Below are positions 9,141 to 18,035 of a stretch of DNA of 64,000 bases, piece after piece (position 1 is the stretch's first letter; the number at the start of each line of letters is the position of its first letter). The stretch is from positions 1,426,001-1,490,000 of the forward strand of contig NZ_QGEH01000001.1 of NCBI RefSeq assembly GCF_003258515.1, in the 5' to 3' direction. The position numbers and the translations under genes were made by a program. The notes under the pieces are model-generated. The model worked only from the letters and a program-made list of their open reading frames with translations, ran no database searches and had not been told where the DNA came from. The DNA is from Marinobacter bohaiensis (GTDB taxonomy: Bacteria > Pseudomonadota > Gammaproteobacteria > Pseudomonadales > Oleiphilaceae).

Positions 9141-10661
9141 ATGTTGAACAGGAAGCTTTGGTTCGCACTCTTGGGCTTGATGACCCTTTTTGTTCTCGCT
9201 GGCTGTAATTCCGACAGCAGCGGGGATTCGGACTCGGCGGTAGCCGGTGTGGTGGAAGAGCAGAACGACGATGGCGACGGCATCGCCGAGGATGAGGACA
9301 ATTGTCCCGCCATCTTCAACCCATTGCAGGAAGACGCCGACGGCGATGGCATCGGCGATGCCTGCGACACCGATTCGGACAACGACGGCCTCAGTGACGC
9401 CGCCGATAACTGCCCGCTGGTGGCCAACCCCGGCCAGGAGGACGCCGATGGCGACGGCCTGGGTGATGTCTGTGACAACAACGCCGACGGCGACATGGAC
9501 GGCTTCGACGACGACGTCGACAACTGCCCGGCCGTGCCGAACCCGGGCCAGGAGAACCAGGATCGCGATTCCTTCGGCGATGCCTGCGATTCGGACCAGG
9601 ACGGCGACGGCGTCGACAACGGTGCCGATAATTGCCCGGCGGTATCGAATGCCAGTCAGGCGGATCTCGATGGCGATGGACTCGGTAACGCCTGCGATGC
9701 CGATCAGGACGATGACGGTATAGACAACGATCCTGACAATTGCCCATTCTTTGACAACCCGAGCCAGGAAGATACGGACGGTGACGGTACCGGCAATGCC
9801 TGTGAGGATGCTCGAGACAGCGACGGCGACGGTTTGCCAGAAGATCCCAATGGTGATGGGGACACGTCGGATTCCGTCGACAATTGCCCGAATGTGGCCA
9901 ATCCGAACCAGTCGGATCTCGATAACGACGAGGTTGGCGACGCCTGCGACGCCGACACCGACGGCGACGGCATCGAAGACGAGAACGCGCTGGGCCAGCC
10001 CAACGACAACTGCCCGCTGGTGCAGAACGCGGATCAGGCCGACACCGACGGCGATGGCCTGGGTGACGCCTGCGACCTGATCGACGATACCGAGTACGCC
10101 TGCGACATCTCCGGGGAAACGTTCTCCCCATTCCTGGCCGATAACGACGCCACGTCCACGGCAGATGATTCCGGCTGTCTGCTGGGCGGTGTCCTCGGCG
10201 GCGCGACCTGTGGCGTCAGCGGGGCGGCCAACGTGATCGACAATGATCTGGGCAACGCCGCGACCATCTACAACACCAATCTGCTGGGCCTGTCAGAGGC
10301 CATGCTGCGGGTCGCCGATACCTCCGGTTTCGTCTATCCGGGCCAAAACGTGCTGGGCGTGTCCATTGCCGAGAGCGCACAGCTCTTGCAGCTGGACCTC
10401 CTGGCCAACAACACCCTGATCGTCCGTACCCTGCTGGACGGTGAAGTACAGGAAAGCAGTGACGGAGACATCGGTGTGGATCTGGACCTGTTGGGTGTAT
10501 CCGGCATGCTGGGCGGCACCGAACAGGGCTTCCTGGTGTTCCAGACCTCTCTGCCGTTCAATCAGGTGGAAATCATCAACGGCGGCTTCGGATTGTTGTC
10601 GGTGCTTGACGAGTTCAGCGTCTACAGCGTCTGCGCCAGCCGCACCGAGGTGACCCCATAA
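9141..10661 (+). CDS. Thrombospondin type 3 repeat lipoprotein
   Basis: A 506-residue lipoprotein (lipobox Leu-Ala-Gly-Cys, Cys22). Residues about 40-315 are at least seven tandem calcium-binding TSP3 repeats, each with 'DNCP' and 'D.DGDG.GD.CD' loops. The last about 190 residues form a separate Gly/Leu/Asp-rich strand domain that I do not recognise. The ATG at 9141 was chosen over the GTG at 9135 because AAAAGGGA lies 9 bases upstream. Its position in an operon with an OmpA protein carrying the same motif suggests a Ca-stabilised surface rod anchored near that porin, possibly in adhesion or envelope rigidity. That role is inference. Confidence 0.88.
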   Translation: MLNRKLWFALLGLMTLFVLAGCNSDSSGDSDSAVAGVVEEQNDDGDGIAEDEDNCPAIFNPLQEDADGDGIGDACDTDSDNDGLSDAADNCPLVANPGQEDADGDGLGDVCDNNADGDMDGFDDDVDNCPAVPNPGQENQDRDSFGDACDSDQDGDGVDNGADNCPAVSNASQADLDGDGLGNACDADQDDDGIDNDPDNCPFFDNPSQEDTDGDGTGNACEDARDSDGDGLPEDPNGDGDTSDSVDNCPNVANPNQSDLDNDEVGDACDADTDGDGIEDENALGQPNDNCPLVQNADQADTDGDGLGDACDLIDDTEYACDISGETFSPFLADNDATSTADDSGCLLGGVLGGATCGVSGAANVIDNDLGNAATIYNTNLLGLSEAMLRVADTSGFVYPGQNVLGVSIAESAQLLQLDLLANNTLIVRTLLDGEVQESSDGDIGVDLDLLGVSGMLGGTEQGFLVFQTSLPFNQVEIINGGFGLLSVLDEFSVYSVCASRTEVTP

Positions 10662-10704
10662 TGTCCCGATAGCAAAGAACGTCTTCCTTGCGGCGTGAGG
10701 ATTT

Positions 10705-10730
10705 GGGTCGGCATCTGCCGGCCCTTTTTT
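10705..10730 (+). terminator. Rho-independent terminator after the OmpA/TSP3 operon
   Basis: An 8-bp stem with one mismatch (GGGTCGGC / GCCGGCCC), a 4-base loop and six Ts follow the stop codon by 43 bases. Confidence 0.75.
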
Positions 10731-10921
10731 GTGGTCTTACAGTCGTCGCCGGGAGCCTTTCCCACATTGATCAGGCCCCGATGGTCGCGAGCGTCTGTTC
10801 TGGAGTGCAGCGAGGGTTGTCTGCCGGACGCAGGCCACGTAGCCTTCCGGGTGCTTGTCGATCGATCCGAGCCCATCTTTGTGCGGCATCATGCTGCCCA
10901 TTCCGGAGAGTGACGTTCCCC

Positions 10922-11449
10922 ATGCTGGAAAACCACAGCGCCCTGGCCGGACAGGTCTTCGGTCTCATCTCGCTGATCCTCTGTGCCCTGGCGTTTGCCA
11001 GCAAGCAGGATGATCGGCTGCTGAAGCTGCTGCTTGCGGCGAACGTGGCCTTCGCGCTGCAGTTTCTGTTCTTCGAAAGCTGGACGGCTGCCGCCCTGAC
11101 GGTACTGGTGATCGTGCGTATCGGGCTGGCGAGGCGTTATCCGGGCAACCGGGGCGTGATGGCGCTGGTTCTGGCGGCCAGCGGCATGGCTGCGGCGCTG
11201 ACCTGGCAGGGATGGGCGGATCTGCCGGCTCTCGTGGCCATGGTACTGGGAACCATGGGCATGTTCCTGTTGCGGGGCATCCCCATGCGTGTCTGCCTGG
11301 GCCTGGCCGCCGTGGCCTGGATGCTCAGCCACCTGCTGGTCGGCTCGGTTGGCGGGACACTGGCCGAAGGCCTCGTGCTCTTCACCAACGCCATTACCAT
11401 TTACCGTCTGATGCGGGACCGGCGGCGTTATCCGGACGTGATTCGATAG
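10922..11449 (+). CDS. Inner-membrane protein, YgjV family
   Basis: A 175-residue hydrophobic protein with about five to six membrane segments. It begins MLENHSALAGQVFGLISLIL and contains 'FASKQDDRLL', matching the YgjV (PF10688) family of inner-membrane proteins of unknown function. The frame is open upstream to 10688, but that extension crosses the terminator of the previous operon and lacks family similarity, so the ATG at 10922 is preferred. It converges on the MFS gene. Confidence 0.78.
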   Translation: MLENHSALAGQVFGLISLILCALAFASKQDDRLLKLLLAANVAFALQFLFFESWTAAALTVLVIVRIGLARRYPGNRGVMALVLAASGMAAALTWQGWADLPALVAMVLGTMGMFLLRGIPMRVCLGLAAVAWMLSHLLVGSVGGTLAEGLVLFTNAITIYRLMRDRRRYPDVIR

Positions 11450-11514
11450 CGTTTCGGGTTCACGTCGGGCCCGGCCCGGACCTTACCCCATCTTCCGTTT
11501 ACTCCACTTTCCGG

Positions 11515-12822
11515 TTACTCCACCTCTTTCAGGCGCACCGCACTGACCGTCCCCGCCGCGCCCATCAGGCCCAGCAGGAGGATCACCGCCGTCGGCGAAA
11601 TCAGGGAGGCCAGGGCGCTGATGCCGCCGGTGACCAGTAACAATACGCCGATCACGGTGTTGCTCACCGATGTGTAGTCGGTGCGCTTGTTGCCGCCGGC
11701 CATATCCACCAGGTAGGTCTTTCGGCCCAGGCGCACGCCGGCGTGGGCGATGCTCAGGACGAAAAAGGCGGCCGGGTAGAACCAGGGGGAGCTGGCCGAT
11801 TCTCCGGTAATCAGGTTCCACACGCCGATCACCAGGCACACGCCGCTGGCAATCACGGCGCCGCGAATCATCACCTGGCGGCTGGATCGGTCCGCCATCC
11901 AGCCCCAGACGGTGGCGCTGACTGAGCTGGCAAGGCTGCTGGCGAGCAGGAAGCTGCCCAGCAACCAGCCGCTGTCGTCCTGCTGCTGCGCCAGCAGCAC
12001 GAAGTAGGGGGAAGCCAGGGCGGAGCACAGCAGCAAGGCCCGGGTGATGACGAAATGGCGAAAAGGCGCGTCGTCCCGCAGCAGCGACAGGTTCCTGATG
12101 GCTTCCTGCAAGGCGTGGCCGCCACCGCTGGTCTCGCCCGGTTCTTCCTCTATTCCGGAAAACAGCACGCTGGCGATCACCCAGAGAACCGCCGCCAGAC
12201 CCAGCAGAGAAACGTAGAATGGCAGTGTCGGTTCGCCTCGCTCCCAGAACAGCAGGACGGTCAGCAGCACCGTGGCCGAGCCGCCGATGGTGGTGGCCAG
12301 TCCGCCCAGTCGGCCGCGCCGGGTCTTGGGCACGCACTTGCCCTGCACGTCTTTCATCGCCACCGAGCAGAAGCCGCGGGCCAGAGAGAACAGGATCAGC
12401 GCGCCCACCACGCCGAGCCCGGCGGCGTTGCCGTCCAGAAACCAGACGCTGCCGGCCATGGCGGCGACGCTGACGGCCTGGCCCAGGCTGCCGCCTACCC
12501 AGAACCACTTGCGCACCGGGCGCTGGCGGACCCAGGCGCCGATGACCATCTGCGGAATCAGCGACCCCGACTCGCGGATGGGCACCAGCCAGGCCACCAG
12601 CGCCGGGGCGCCGACGGCCCCGAGCAACCAGGCGAGCACCGTTTTGGGACTGATCAGCAGATCGCCCAGCTTGGTCAGCACCAGGCTGCCCAGGATCAGG
12701 AAAAAGTTACGCGGGACTTCCTGGCAGGCATCGTCGGAAATGTCCGTGCAGACGCGGGCGTCCTCTTCGTTGGCGATCAGGCTGTAGAGTTTTTCGGTGG
12801 TGTCGCGCTGCGGCTCTGCCAA
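11515..12822 (-). CDS. MFS transporter
   Basis: A 435-residue protein with about 12 hydrophobic segments after a polar N-terminal tail of about 35 residues. The two six-helix halves are separated by a charged loop near residues 220-235 ('GIEEEPGETSGGGHA'). It belongs to the major facilitator superfamily, and 'GWMADRSSRQVMIRG' in the second half is the repeated motif-A-like loop. The substrate is not identifiable. It is a single gene, converging with the YgjV gene and running in the same direction as, but 84 bases downstream of, the iron operon. Confidence 0.82.
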   Translation of the reverse strand: MAEPQRDTTEKLYSLIANEEDARVCTDISDDACQEVPRNFFLILGSLVLTKLGDLLISPKTVLAWLLGAVGAPALVAWLVPIRESGSLIPQMVIGAWVRQRPVRKWFWVGGSLGQAVSVAAMAGSVWFLDGNAAGLGVVGALILFSLARGFCSVAMKDVQGKCVPKTRRGRLGGLATTIGGSATVLLTVLLFWERGEPTLPFYVSLLGLAAVLWVIASVLFSGIEEEPGETSGGGHALQEAIRNLSLLRDDAPFRHFVITRALLLCSALASPYFVLLAQQQDDSGWLLGSFLLASSLASSVSATVWGWMADRSSRQVMIRGAVIASGVCLVIGVWNLITGESASSPWFYPAAFFVLSIAHAGVRLGRKTYLVDMAGGNKRTDYTSVSNTVIGVLLLVTGGISALASLISPTAVILLLGLMGAAGTVSAVRLKEVE

Positions 12823-12906
12823 GGGGCCTCCGATTCCGTAAGCAAAAGAACGCCAAGGATAGCAGCGCGGTGCCCCGTCGTCAGCGCGACGGCTTAACCG
12901 GAACGT

Positions 12907-14010
12907 TCATCCGAAGAGCGTCAGATGGTTGTCCCAGCGGATGTCTGGATGGGACAGGGTTTCGGTGCCCGCGCTGTCCGCGTGGATTCGCTGCACCGAG
13001 CCGTTGCCGGAGGAGACCACAAACGAGTCGTCGGCCAGGGGCAGGGCGCCTGCCACGTCCGCCACATCGAGATGACGGACCAGGGCGCCGGTAGCGTGGT
13101 TGATCACCACCACCAGGCCACCGCGAGGCGCAGTGACGACGGTGTAGGGGCCGGTATGAGAGCAGGCGATGCTGGCGGTGTAGTTGCGCAGGCGCGGCTG
13201 CAGGTCGTCGGGCAGGGAGATTTCGTCGAACGTGCCACGGCGGGTGTCCAGTCGGGCGATCAGCGGCGGCGTTTCCCACTCCGGGCCCTGGTGCTGGTAG
13301 CCCGCGATTACGATACCGTCGGGGCTGACATCCAGGTGACGGCAGCTCAACTGGTGGTGGGAGGGCTCATGGCGCTCGCGGATCTTGCCGCTGTGCCGAT
13401 CCATCAACAGCAACGCCGGCCGCATCGTATCCAGGTTGAGCTTGATGCGGTCGTAGTCGGGGTGGGTTTCGATCCCGCCCAGGGCCACGATCAGCGTCTC
13501 GCCGTCGGGATGCAGGCGCAGTTCGTGGGGCCCGATGCCGTCGACCGGCATATCCCGCACCGCACGGTAATTCCGGTCGGCGTCGTATACGCGCACCAGC
13601 CCTTCGCCGGTGGTGTAGTGGTTCATGGTCACGTAGAGAAAGCGACCGTCCGGGCTGAACACGCCGTGGCCGTAGAAATGGTGGTCCGTGCCGGCGGCGA
13701 TGGTCGCCACCGTCTCGCCCCGTGCGGTATCGACCACGTAGAAATGCCGTCCCGGCCGGCGGGCAAACAGCAGCGCCTGGTCCGATGCCGGACGGGCGCA
13801 GCCACCGTGGCAGCGGTCCGCTACCGGCAGCCGGAAGCGCGGGCGGCCTTGCAGGTCGATGCCGGCGATGAAGTGCTTTCCTGCCGGGTCGTCCACTGCG
13901 CTGAGGATCAGCGGTTCACGGTTCAGGCCGGCGGCGAGGGTCAGGCGACCGGTGCTGGCCGCCATCAGGGCGGCGGCGGTGGCTTGCAGGAAATGTCGGC
14001 GGCTGAGCAT
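12907..14010 (-). CDS. DUF1513 beta-propeller protein of the imelysin iron operon
   Basis: A 367-residue secreted protein. The N-terminus 'MLSRRHFLQATAAALMAAS' has the twin-arginine look (Arg4-Arg5, then a hydrophobic core), so Tat export is likely. The rest carries repeated WD-like strands ('VFSPDGRFLYVT', 'DVSPDGIVIAGY') as in DUF1513 proteins, which form beta-propellers. It is the last gene of a four-gene operon, 3 bases after the imelysin-like gene. The DUF1513/imelysin/di-heme/imelysin set is conserved in Pseudomonas-like bacteria and is linked to iron acquisition. Its precise job is unknown. Confidence 0.88.
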   Translation of the reverse strand: MLSRRHFLQATAAALMAASTGRLTLAAGLNREPLILSAVDDPAGKHFIAGIDLQGRPRFRLPVADRCHGGCARPASDQALLFARRPGRHFYVVDTARGETVATIAAGTDHHFYGHGVFSPDGRFLYVTMNHYTTGEGLVRVYDADRNYRAVRDMPVDGIGPHELRLHPDGETLIVALGGIETHPDYDRIKLNLDTMRPALLLMDRHSGKIRERHEPSHHQLSCRHLDVSPDGIVIAGYQHQGPEWETPPLIARLDTRRGTFDEISLPDDLQPRLRNYTASIACSHTGPYTVVTAPRGGLVVVINHATGALVRHLDVADVAGALPLADDSFVVSSGNGSVQRIHADSAGTETLSHPDIRWDNHLTLFG

Positions 14011-14013
14011 GGA

Positions 14014-15048
14014 TCAGTCCCCGTCGCTGGCGTTGAAACCGCGAGTCACGCCCAGAGCCGGGGCAATGCGGCCGGCCAGAACCTGCTCCAGTTGGGTCAC
14101 CTCGATGTACAGCGACTGCAGTTGGGCGTAGCCCGCCTCGTCATCCAGCAGGGGGGCCATCGCCGTGGGCAGGGCCTGGAACTCGTCGAGCGTGTTCTGT
14201 AGCTGCTGATCGAGTCGCTGTGCCAGGTCGGCGTGGCCGGCGGCCGTCAGCCGCGCCTGCAGGCCGGGTTTGAAGTATCGGTCGAGGCCCTCGATGGATG
14301 CCTGGATGGCCGCCAGGGATTGGCCGCTGCGCCAGGCGTCGCCCAGGTAGGGGTTGTGTCGGGTATTACCGCGCAGCCCCATCGGATCCGCCAGGCGCCG
14401 GTCCTGCAGGATTTCCAGGCCGTTCAGGGCGGCCTCCACGGTGCGGTGTTCGTAGCGATCCTGTTGTCGGTAGAAATTGCCGAAGGCGCGCCAGTCTTCG
14501 GCCAGGGTGGCGGTGGTCAGTTCCAGGTGGCCGCCGATGGCGGTGAGCAAGAGACAGGTGTTGGCAGCGGGCAGTGCGTCGTCGCCATCCTGCATGGCCG
14601 GGTCGTAGAGCAGGTATTCGATGGCTGGGAAGCCCTGCAGGGCGACGCCCGAGTCGTCCACCAGGTCCTGCACGGCGGCGTTTTCCTGCTTGAGGGCGTA
14701 GCTGACCTTGCGCGCCACCAGGTTCTTGGCATCGGGCCAGAACTGGATCTGCCAGGCGCGACTGTCCTGCTCGATGGGGCCGAAGTCGACAAAGCGGATG
14801 GCCTGCCAGTCCAGGAACGCGGCGCGCCAGTCCGCCACCAGTCTGGCGCGGCCGGTGTCGTCGGGGGCGTCGCAATAGGCCGTGGCCGATTGTTGCAGGG
14901 TCTGGGCGGAGGCGGCCAGGGCGTCGTAGCCGGACTGGAACGCCGCGTACCAGGTGTCCCGCGGCGTGTCGGCAGCCTGGGCGGTCAGGGCGAAGGCGCC
15001 GAAGACGGCGGCCAGCAGAGGACGGCCAGGACGGGCGAATGCAGGCAT
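14014..15048 (-). CDS. Imelysin-like (insulin-cleaving metalloproteinase-fold) protein
   Basis: A 344-residue secreted protein with an N-terminal signal peptide (about residues 1-25, ending Ala-Gln-Ala). It is a helical imelysin fold (peptidase M75) with the region 'GFPAIEYLLYDP' where canonical members have Gly-x-His-x-x-Glu. Here the His is replaced by Pro, so a canonical metal site is unlikely. It lies between the di-heme oxidoreductase gene (13 bases upstream) and the DUF1513 gene. Family members are periplasmic proteins tied to iron uptake. Confidence 0.87.
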   Translation of the reverse strand: MPAFARPGRPLLAAVFGAFALTAQAADTPRDTWYAAFQSGYDALAASAQTLQQSATAYCDAPDDTGRARLVADWRAAFLDWQAIRFVDFGPIEQDSRAWQIQFWPDAKNLVARKVSYALKQENAAVQDLVDDSGVALQGFPAIEYLLYDPAMQDGDDALPAANTCLLLTAIGGHLELTTATLAEDWRAFGNFYRQQDRYEHRTVEAALNGLEILQDRRLADPMGLRGNTRHNPYLGDAWRSGQSLAAIQASIEGLDRYFKPGLQARLTAAGHADLAQRLDQQLQNTLDEFQALPTAMAPLLDDEAGYAQLQSLYIEVTQLEQVLAGRIAPALGVTRGFNASDGD

Positions 15049-15061
15049 GGTTGATCTCCGG

Positions 15062-16462
15062 TCAGAGCGAGTTCAAAAAACGGATCAGGGCGGCGCGCCC
15101 GTCGCTGTCCAGCGCGCGGTAGCCGTCGCGGGAAGCCGCGGCTTCACCGCCGTGCCAGAGCACCGCTTCCTCCAGGGTGCGGGCGCGGCCGTCGTGCAGG
15201 AAGCCGGCGCGTGGGTTGACCTGTTTGGCCAGTCCGATTCCCCACAGGGGCGAGGTGCGCCACTCGTTGCCATCGGCCAGGAACTCGCCCCGGCCATCCG
15301 CCAGGGCCGGCCCCATGTCGTGCAGGAGCAGGTCGGTATACGGCCAAATGGTCTGGTGGCTGAGGTCCGGACGGTCGGCGATGGTTCCGGTGACCTGGCG
15401 CGGCGTATGGCAGCCGGCGCAGCCGATGTCATTGAAAATTCGCGCGCCCTGGCGCACCTCGGGCTGTTCCATGTTCCGCCGTACCGGTACGGCCAGGCTG
15501 CTGGCGTAGAAGTCGATGAAGCGGGCCACCTTGTCGCTGACTTCCGGCTCGCCGCCGTGGGCAAATGACTCGCATTGCTGCTGCGGCGTGCAGTCGGTGG
15601 CCGGCACCAGGCTGGAGGTCAGGCCCATGTCGCCGGCAAAGGCGTCCATGCTTTGCTGGAACACCGACGGTGCGCCGGCTTTCCAGCCGAAACGGCCGAT
15701 CACGGTATCGCCGCCGGCCTTGTCCCAGACCCGGTTGATGCGGCCCGAGATGCCATCGTGGTTCTGGTCGCCGGGGTCGGCGCTGGCTTCCAGGTCGGCC
15801 GCTGGAATGGCGGCTAGCAGGCCCATGCCGATCATCGGCGGGGCGACGCGCGGGGACGTCAGCAGATTCTCCGGCAGGGGGCCGAACTGCGGGTTCTCGA
15901 TGCGGTAGACCGGCCGTTCCAGGGTGATGACGGTGCCGTCGTCGAGCGTTTGTTCCACCGGCTCCCAGCTCAGGACCAGATCCGCTTCCGGCGTCTGGCC
16001 GGTGATGGCGGCGGTCTGGAGCTGGCTGCCGTAGACCGGTGCCGGTTTGAAACCGTGCCGCTTCAGGAGCTGCGCATCGGCTTGCGGATCGGCGGGCACC
16101 GACAGGCGCAGGAACAGCGAGACCGGCGCTTCACCCGGGCCGGGTGGATGGCCCCGGCCGTCCTTGATGTGGCAGCCCTGGCAGCTGTTGGTGTTGAACA
16201 GGGGGCCCAGGCCGTCGCGGGCGTCGGTGCTGGCCGGGGCTTCCACCCAGGGATTGCGGAAGAAGCTGTTGCCTACGCTGAAATCCAGGCGCCTGGTCAT
16301 GGGCAGGTTGCCCTGGGGCAGGGAAAAGGCGTTGTGGTCGAACTGCTTCACGGAGCCGTCACCACCGGTCATCGGCGTGTCCTGGATGGGCGGAGCCCCG
16401 GCGGCGGGGAAGGCGGTCAGGCCCAGAAACGCGGCCAGGAACAGGGTGTAACCTTCTCTCAT
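15062..16462 (-). CDS. Di-heme oxidoreductase (putative thiol oxidoreductase, DHOR)
   Basis: A 466-residue periplasmic cytochrome. The signal peptide spans about residues 1-23 when translation starts at the ATG at 16462 (a GTG 30 bases upstream is possible). Two heme c attachment motifs are visible: Cys-Gln-Gly-Cys-His at about 94-98 and Cys-Ala-Gly-Cys-His at about 348-352, as in the DHOR / DUF1111 family. It probably performs periplasmic redox chemistry, perhaps ferric reduction or oxidation of an iron-binding partner, alongside the flanking imelysins. It is the second gene of the operon. Confidence 0.9.
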   Translation of the reverse strand: MREGYTLFLAAFLGLTAFPAAGAPPIQDTPMTGGDGSVKQFDHNAFSLPQGNLPMTRRLDFSVGNSFFRNPWVEAPASTDARDGLGPLFNTNSCQGCHIKDGRGHPPGPGEAPVSLFLRLSVPADPQADAQLLKRHGFKPAPVYGSQLQTAAITGQTPEADLVLSWEPVEQTLDDGTVITLERPVYRIENPQFGPLPENLLTSPRVAPPMIGMGLLAAIPAADLEASADPGDQNHDGISGRINRVWDKAGGDTVIGRFGWKAGAPSVFQQSMDAFAGDMGLTSSLVPATDCTPQQQCESFAHGGEPEVSDKVARFIDFYASSLAVPVRRNMEQPEVRQGARIFNDIGCAGCHTPRQVTGTIADRPDLSHQTIWPYTDLLLHDMGPALADGRGEFLADGNEWRTSPLWGIGLAKQVNPRAGFLHDGRARTLEEAVLWHGGEAAASRDGYRALDSDGRAALIRFLNSL

Positions 16463-16491
16463 CAATCTCTTTGGATCTCGTGCAAACGGCA

Positions 16492-16547
16492 CGGGCCCGG
16501 TACTCAGTCACCGGGCCCGGAAAACCAGGGCTCTTTTTCGGGAGCCC
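16492..16547 (-). other. Tandem hairpins between imelysin and DHOR genes
   Basis: Two hairpins lie in the 103-base gap. One is a perfect 10-bp stem (CGGGCCCGGT / ACCGGGCCCG, 16492-16501 with 16510-16519). The other is a 6-bp stem (GGGCTC / GAGCCC, 16528-16533 with 16542-16547). Neither is followed by a U-run in the direction of transcription. They may be partial attenuators or RNA-processing stabilisers that make the first gene more abundant than the rest. Confidence 0.45.
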
Positions 16548-16565
16548 GTATTTTTACGCCAGGGC

Positions 16566-17867
16566 TCAGAACGTGTGGCCGGCGTCGTCCGGCTGCAGCG
16601 ACTCCACGCCCAGCAGGCGGGACGCTTCCTCGATGTCGCCGGTCTGGTTCACCAGCGCGACGATGGCGTCGTTAATGATTTTTGCGCCTTGCTCGTTGCC
16701 CGGCGCAATCATCATGTCGAAGGTCATCGCGTCGCTGTCCGCCTCGGCCGTCTGCTTCATGGTCTGCAGGGCGGCCATGGTCTGGTTGAGGTCGTCACGC
16801 AGTTGCTTGTCCAGCGCCGGATCGGATTGGGCGACCAGGTCCGACAGGGATGGGCCGCTCACGGCGGTGCCGTCCACCCGGGTGTAGCTGCCGCTGTAAA
16901 TGTTGCGGATGCCGAGGGCGTTGTAATAGTGCGAGTTGTGGGTGTTGTCGCTGAAGCAGTCGTGTTCGTCCTCGAACGAGTTGGCTTCCAGTGCCACTTT
17001 CATGCGCTCGCCGGCCAGCTCGCCCAGGGACAGGGAGCCCATGCCGAACAGCATTTTCTGGATCGCCGCCTGGGGTTCCATCGCGGTCAGCTCGGCACGG
17101 TAGTTGTCGGTTGTGCCCGGTGCCCACTGCGTAACCATCCACTCAAGGTCCGAGATCAGCAGGTCTGTGGCAGCATCCAGATAGGCGGCGCGGCGGTCGC
17201 AGTGGCCGTGTGTGCAACCTTCGCCCTGGACGTAATCGCTGGCGGGACGCTCGCCATTGCCGGCCTGGAAGCCGTGGGTGTCCTGACCCCAGAGCAGGAA
17301 TTCGATGGCGTGGTAGCCGGTGGCCACGTTGGCCTCGGAACCGCCGATTTCGTTCAGGTCGGCCAGCAACACCGGCGTGAGGGTGGCCACATCGATGGTT
17401 TCGCCGCCGATGTTGATGGTCTCGCTGGCGATGATGTTGACCGTGGCGCCGGCATTGCCCAGCTCGTACTGGTAATCGCTGGTCTCGACGTAATCGATCA
17501 TGCCTTCGTCCAGCGGCCAGGCATTGAGCTCACCTTCCCAGTCATCCACGATGGCGTTGCCGAAGCGGAACACTTCGGACTGCTGGTAGGGCACCCGGGA
17601 AGCCAGCCAGGCCTCGCGTGCCGCCTGCAGATTGGCCTCGGTGGGATTGGCGATCAGCGTATCGGTTGCGACGTCCAGGGCCCGGGCCGTGATCAGCGCA
17701 TCTTCGTAGGTCGCGTGGGCGATGTCGGCGTATTGCTCGACCACGTTGGCCGGTGTGGCGGGCTTGTCCGACTGGGCCGAGTTGCCCTGGAGGCTGCTGC
17801 ATGCGGTCAGCGCTACCGGAAGGGATACGGCAAACGACAGCGCTTTCATGTTAAAACCTGACTTCAT
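16566..17867 (-). CDS. Imelysin-family iron-regulated lipoprotein
   Basis: A 433-residue lipoprotein (signal with Leu-Thr-Ala-Cys near residue 23). The imelysin signature Gly-x-His-x-x-Glu is intact as 'GYHAIEF', with 'LLWGQD' following, matching the IrpA/imelysin group. The ATG at 17867 has AGGGAG 9 bases upstream; the ATG at 17891 would bury the signal peptide. It is the first gene of the operon and sits behind an AT-rich Fur-like palindrome, so iron-repressed expression is expected. It probably binds iron or a chelate at the outer membrane. Confidence 0.9.
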   Translation of the reverse strand: MKSGFNMKALSFAVSLPVALTACSSLQGNSAQSDKPATPANVVEQYADIAHATYEDALITARALDVATDTLIANPTEANLQAAREAWLASRVPYQQSEVFRFGNAIVDDWEGELNAWPLDEGMIDYVETSDYQYELGNAGATVNIIASETINIGGETIDVATLTPVLLADLNEIGGSEANVATGYHAIEFLLWGQDTHGFQAGNGERPASDYVQGEGCTHGHCDRRAAYLDAATDLLISDLEWMVTQWAPGTTDNYRAELTAMEPQAAIQKMLFGMGSLSLGELAGERMKVALEANSFEDEHDCFSDNTHNSHYYNALGIRNIYSGSYTRVDGTAVSGPSLSDLVAQSDPALDKQLRDDLNQTMAALQTMKQTAEADSDAMTFDMMIAPGNEQGAKIINDAIVALVNQTGDIEEASRLLGVESLQPDDAGHTF

Positions 17868-17900
17868 CGAGTGGTGCTCCCTGTCAACCATGCGTCGTTG

Positions 17901-17918
17901 AATATTATTAATGATATT
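17901..17918 (-). promoter_or_regulatory. Fur-box-like palindrome upstream of the imelysin operon
   Basis: An 18-base imperfect palindrome, AATATTATTAATGATATT, matches its own reverse complement at 16 of 18 positions. It is embedded in a 60-base AT-rich stretch 33 bases upstream of the first start codon. It resembles a Fur site (repeats of the NAT(A/T)AT type). A second repeat pair, TTGCGAT / ATCGCAA (17928-17934 and 17948-17954), lies just beyond. The divergent rlmJ gene could share the region. Confidence 0.5.
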
Positions 17919-18035
17919 AATTTGTATTTGCGATTATAGAACTAACGATCGCAATTGCAATTAGTGCGAAGAGGTATTGTTCCGCTCTGGGCCCTGGGGC
18001 CTAATAACGCTTTCACCGGATGGGCACATGCCGTC

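Noticed and set aside
9280-10080. Tandem DNA repeat, CRISPR-like at first sight
   Set aside because: The periodicity is the codon-level trace of TSP3 protein repeats; repeats are imperfect and there are no spacers.
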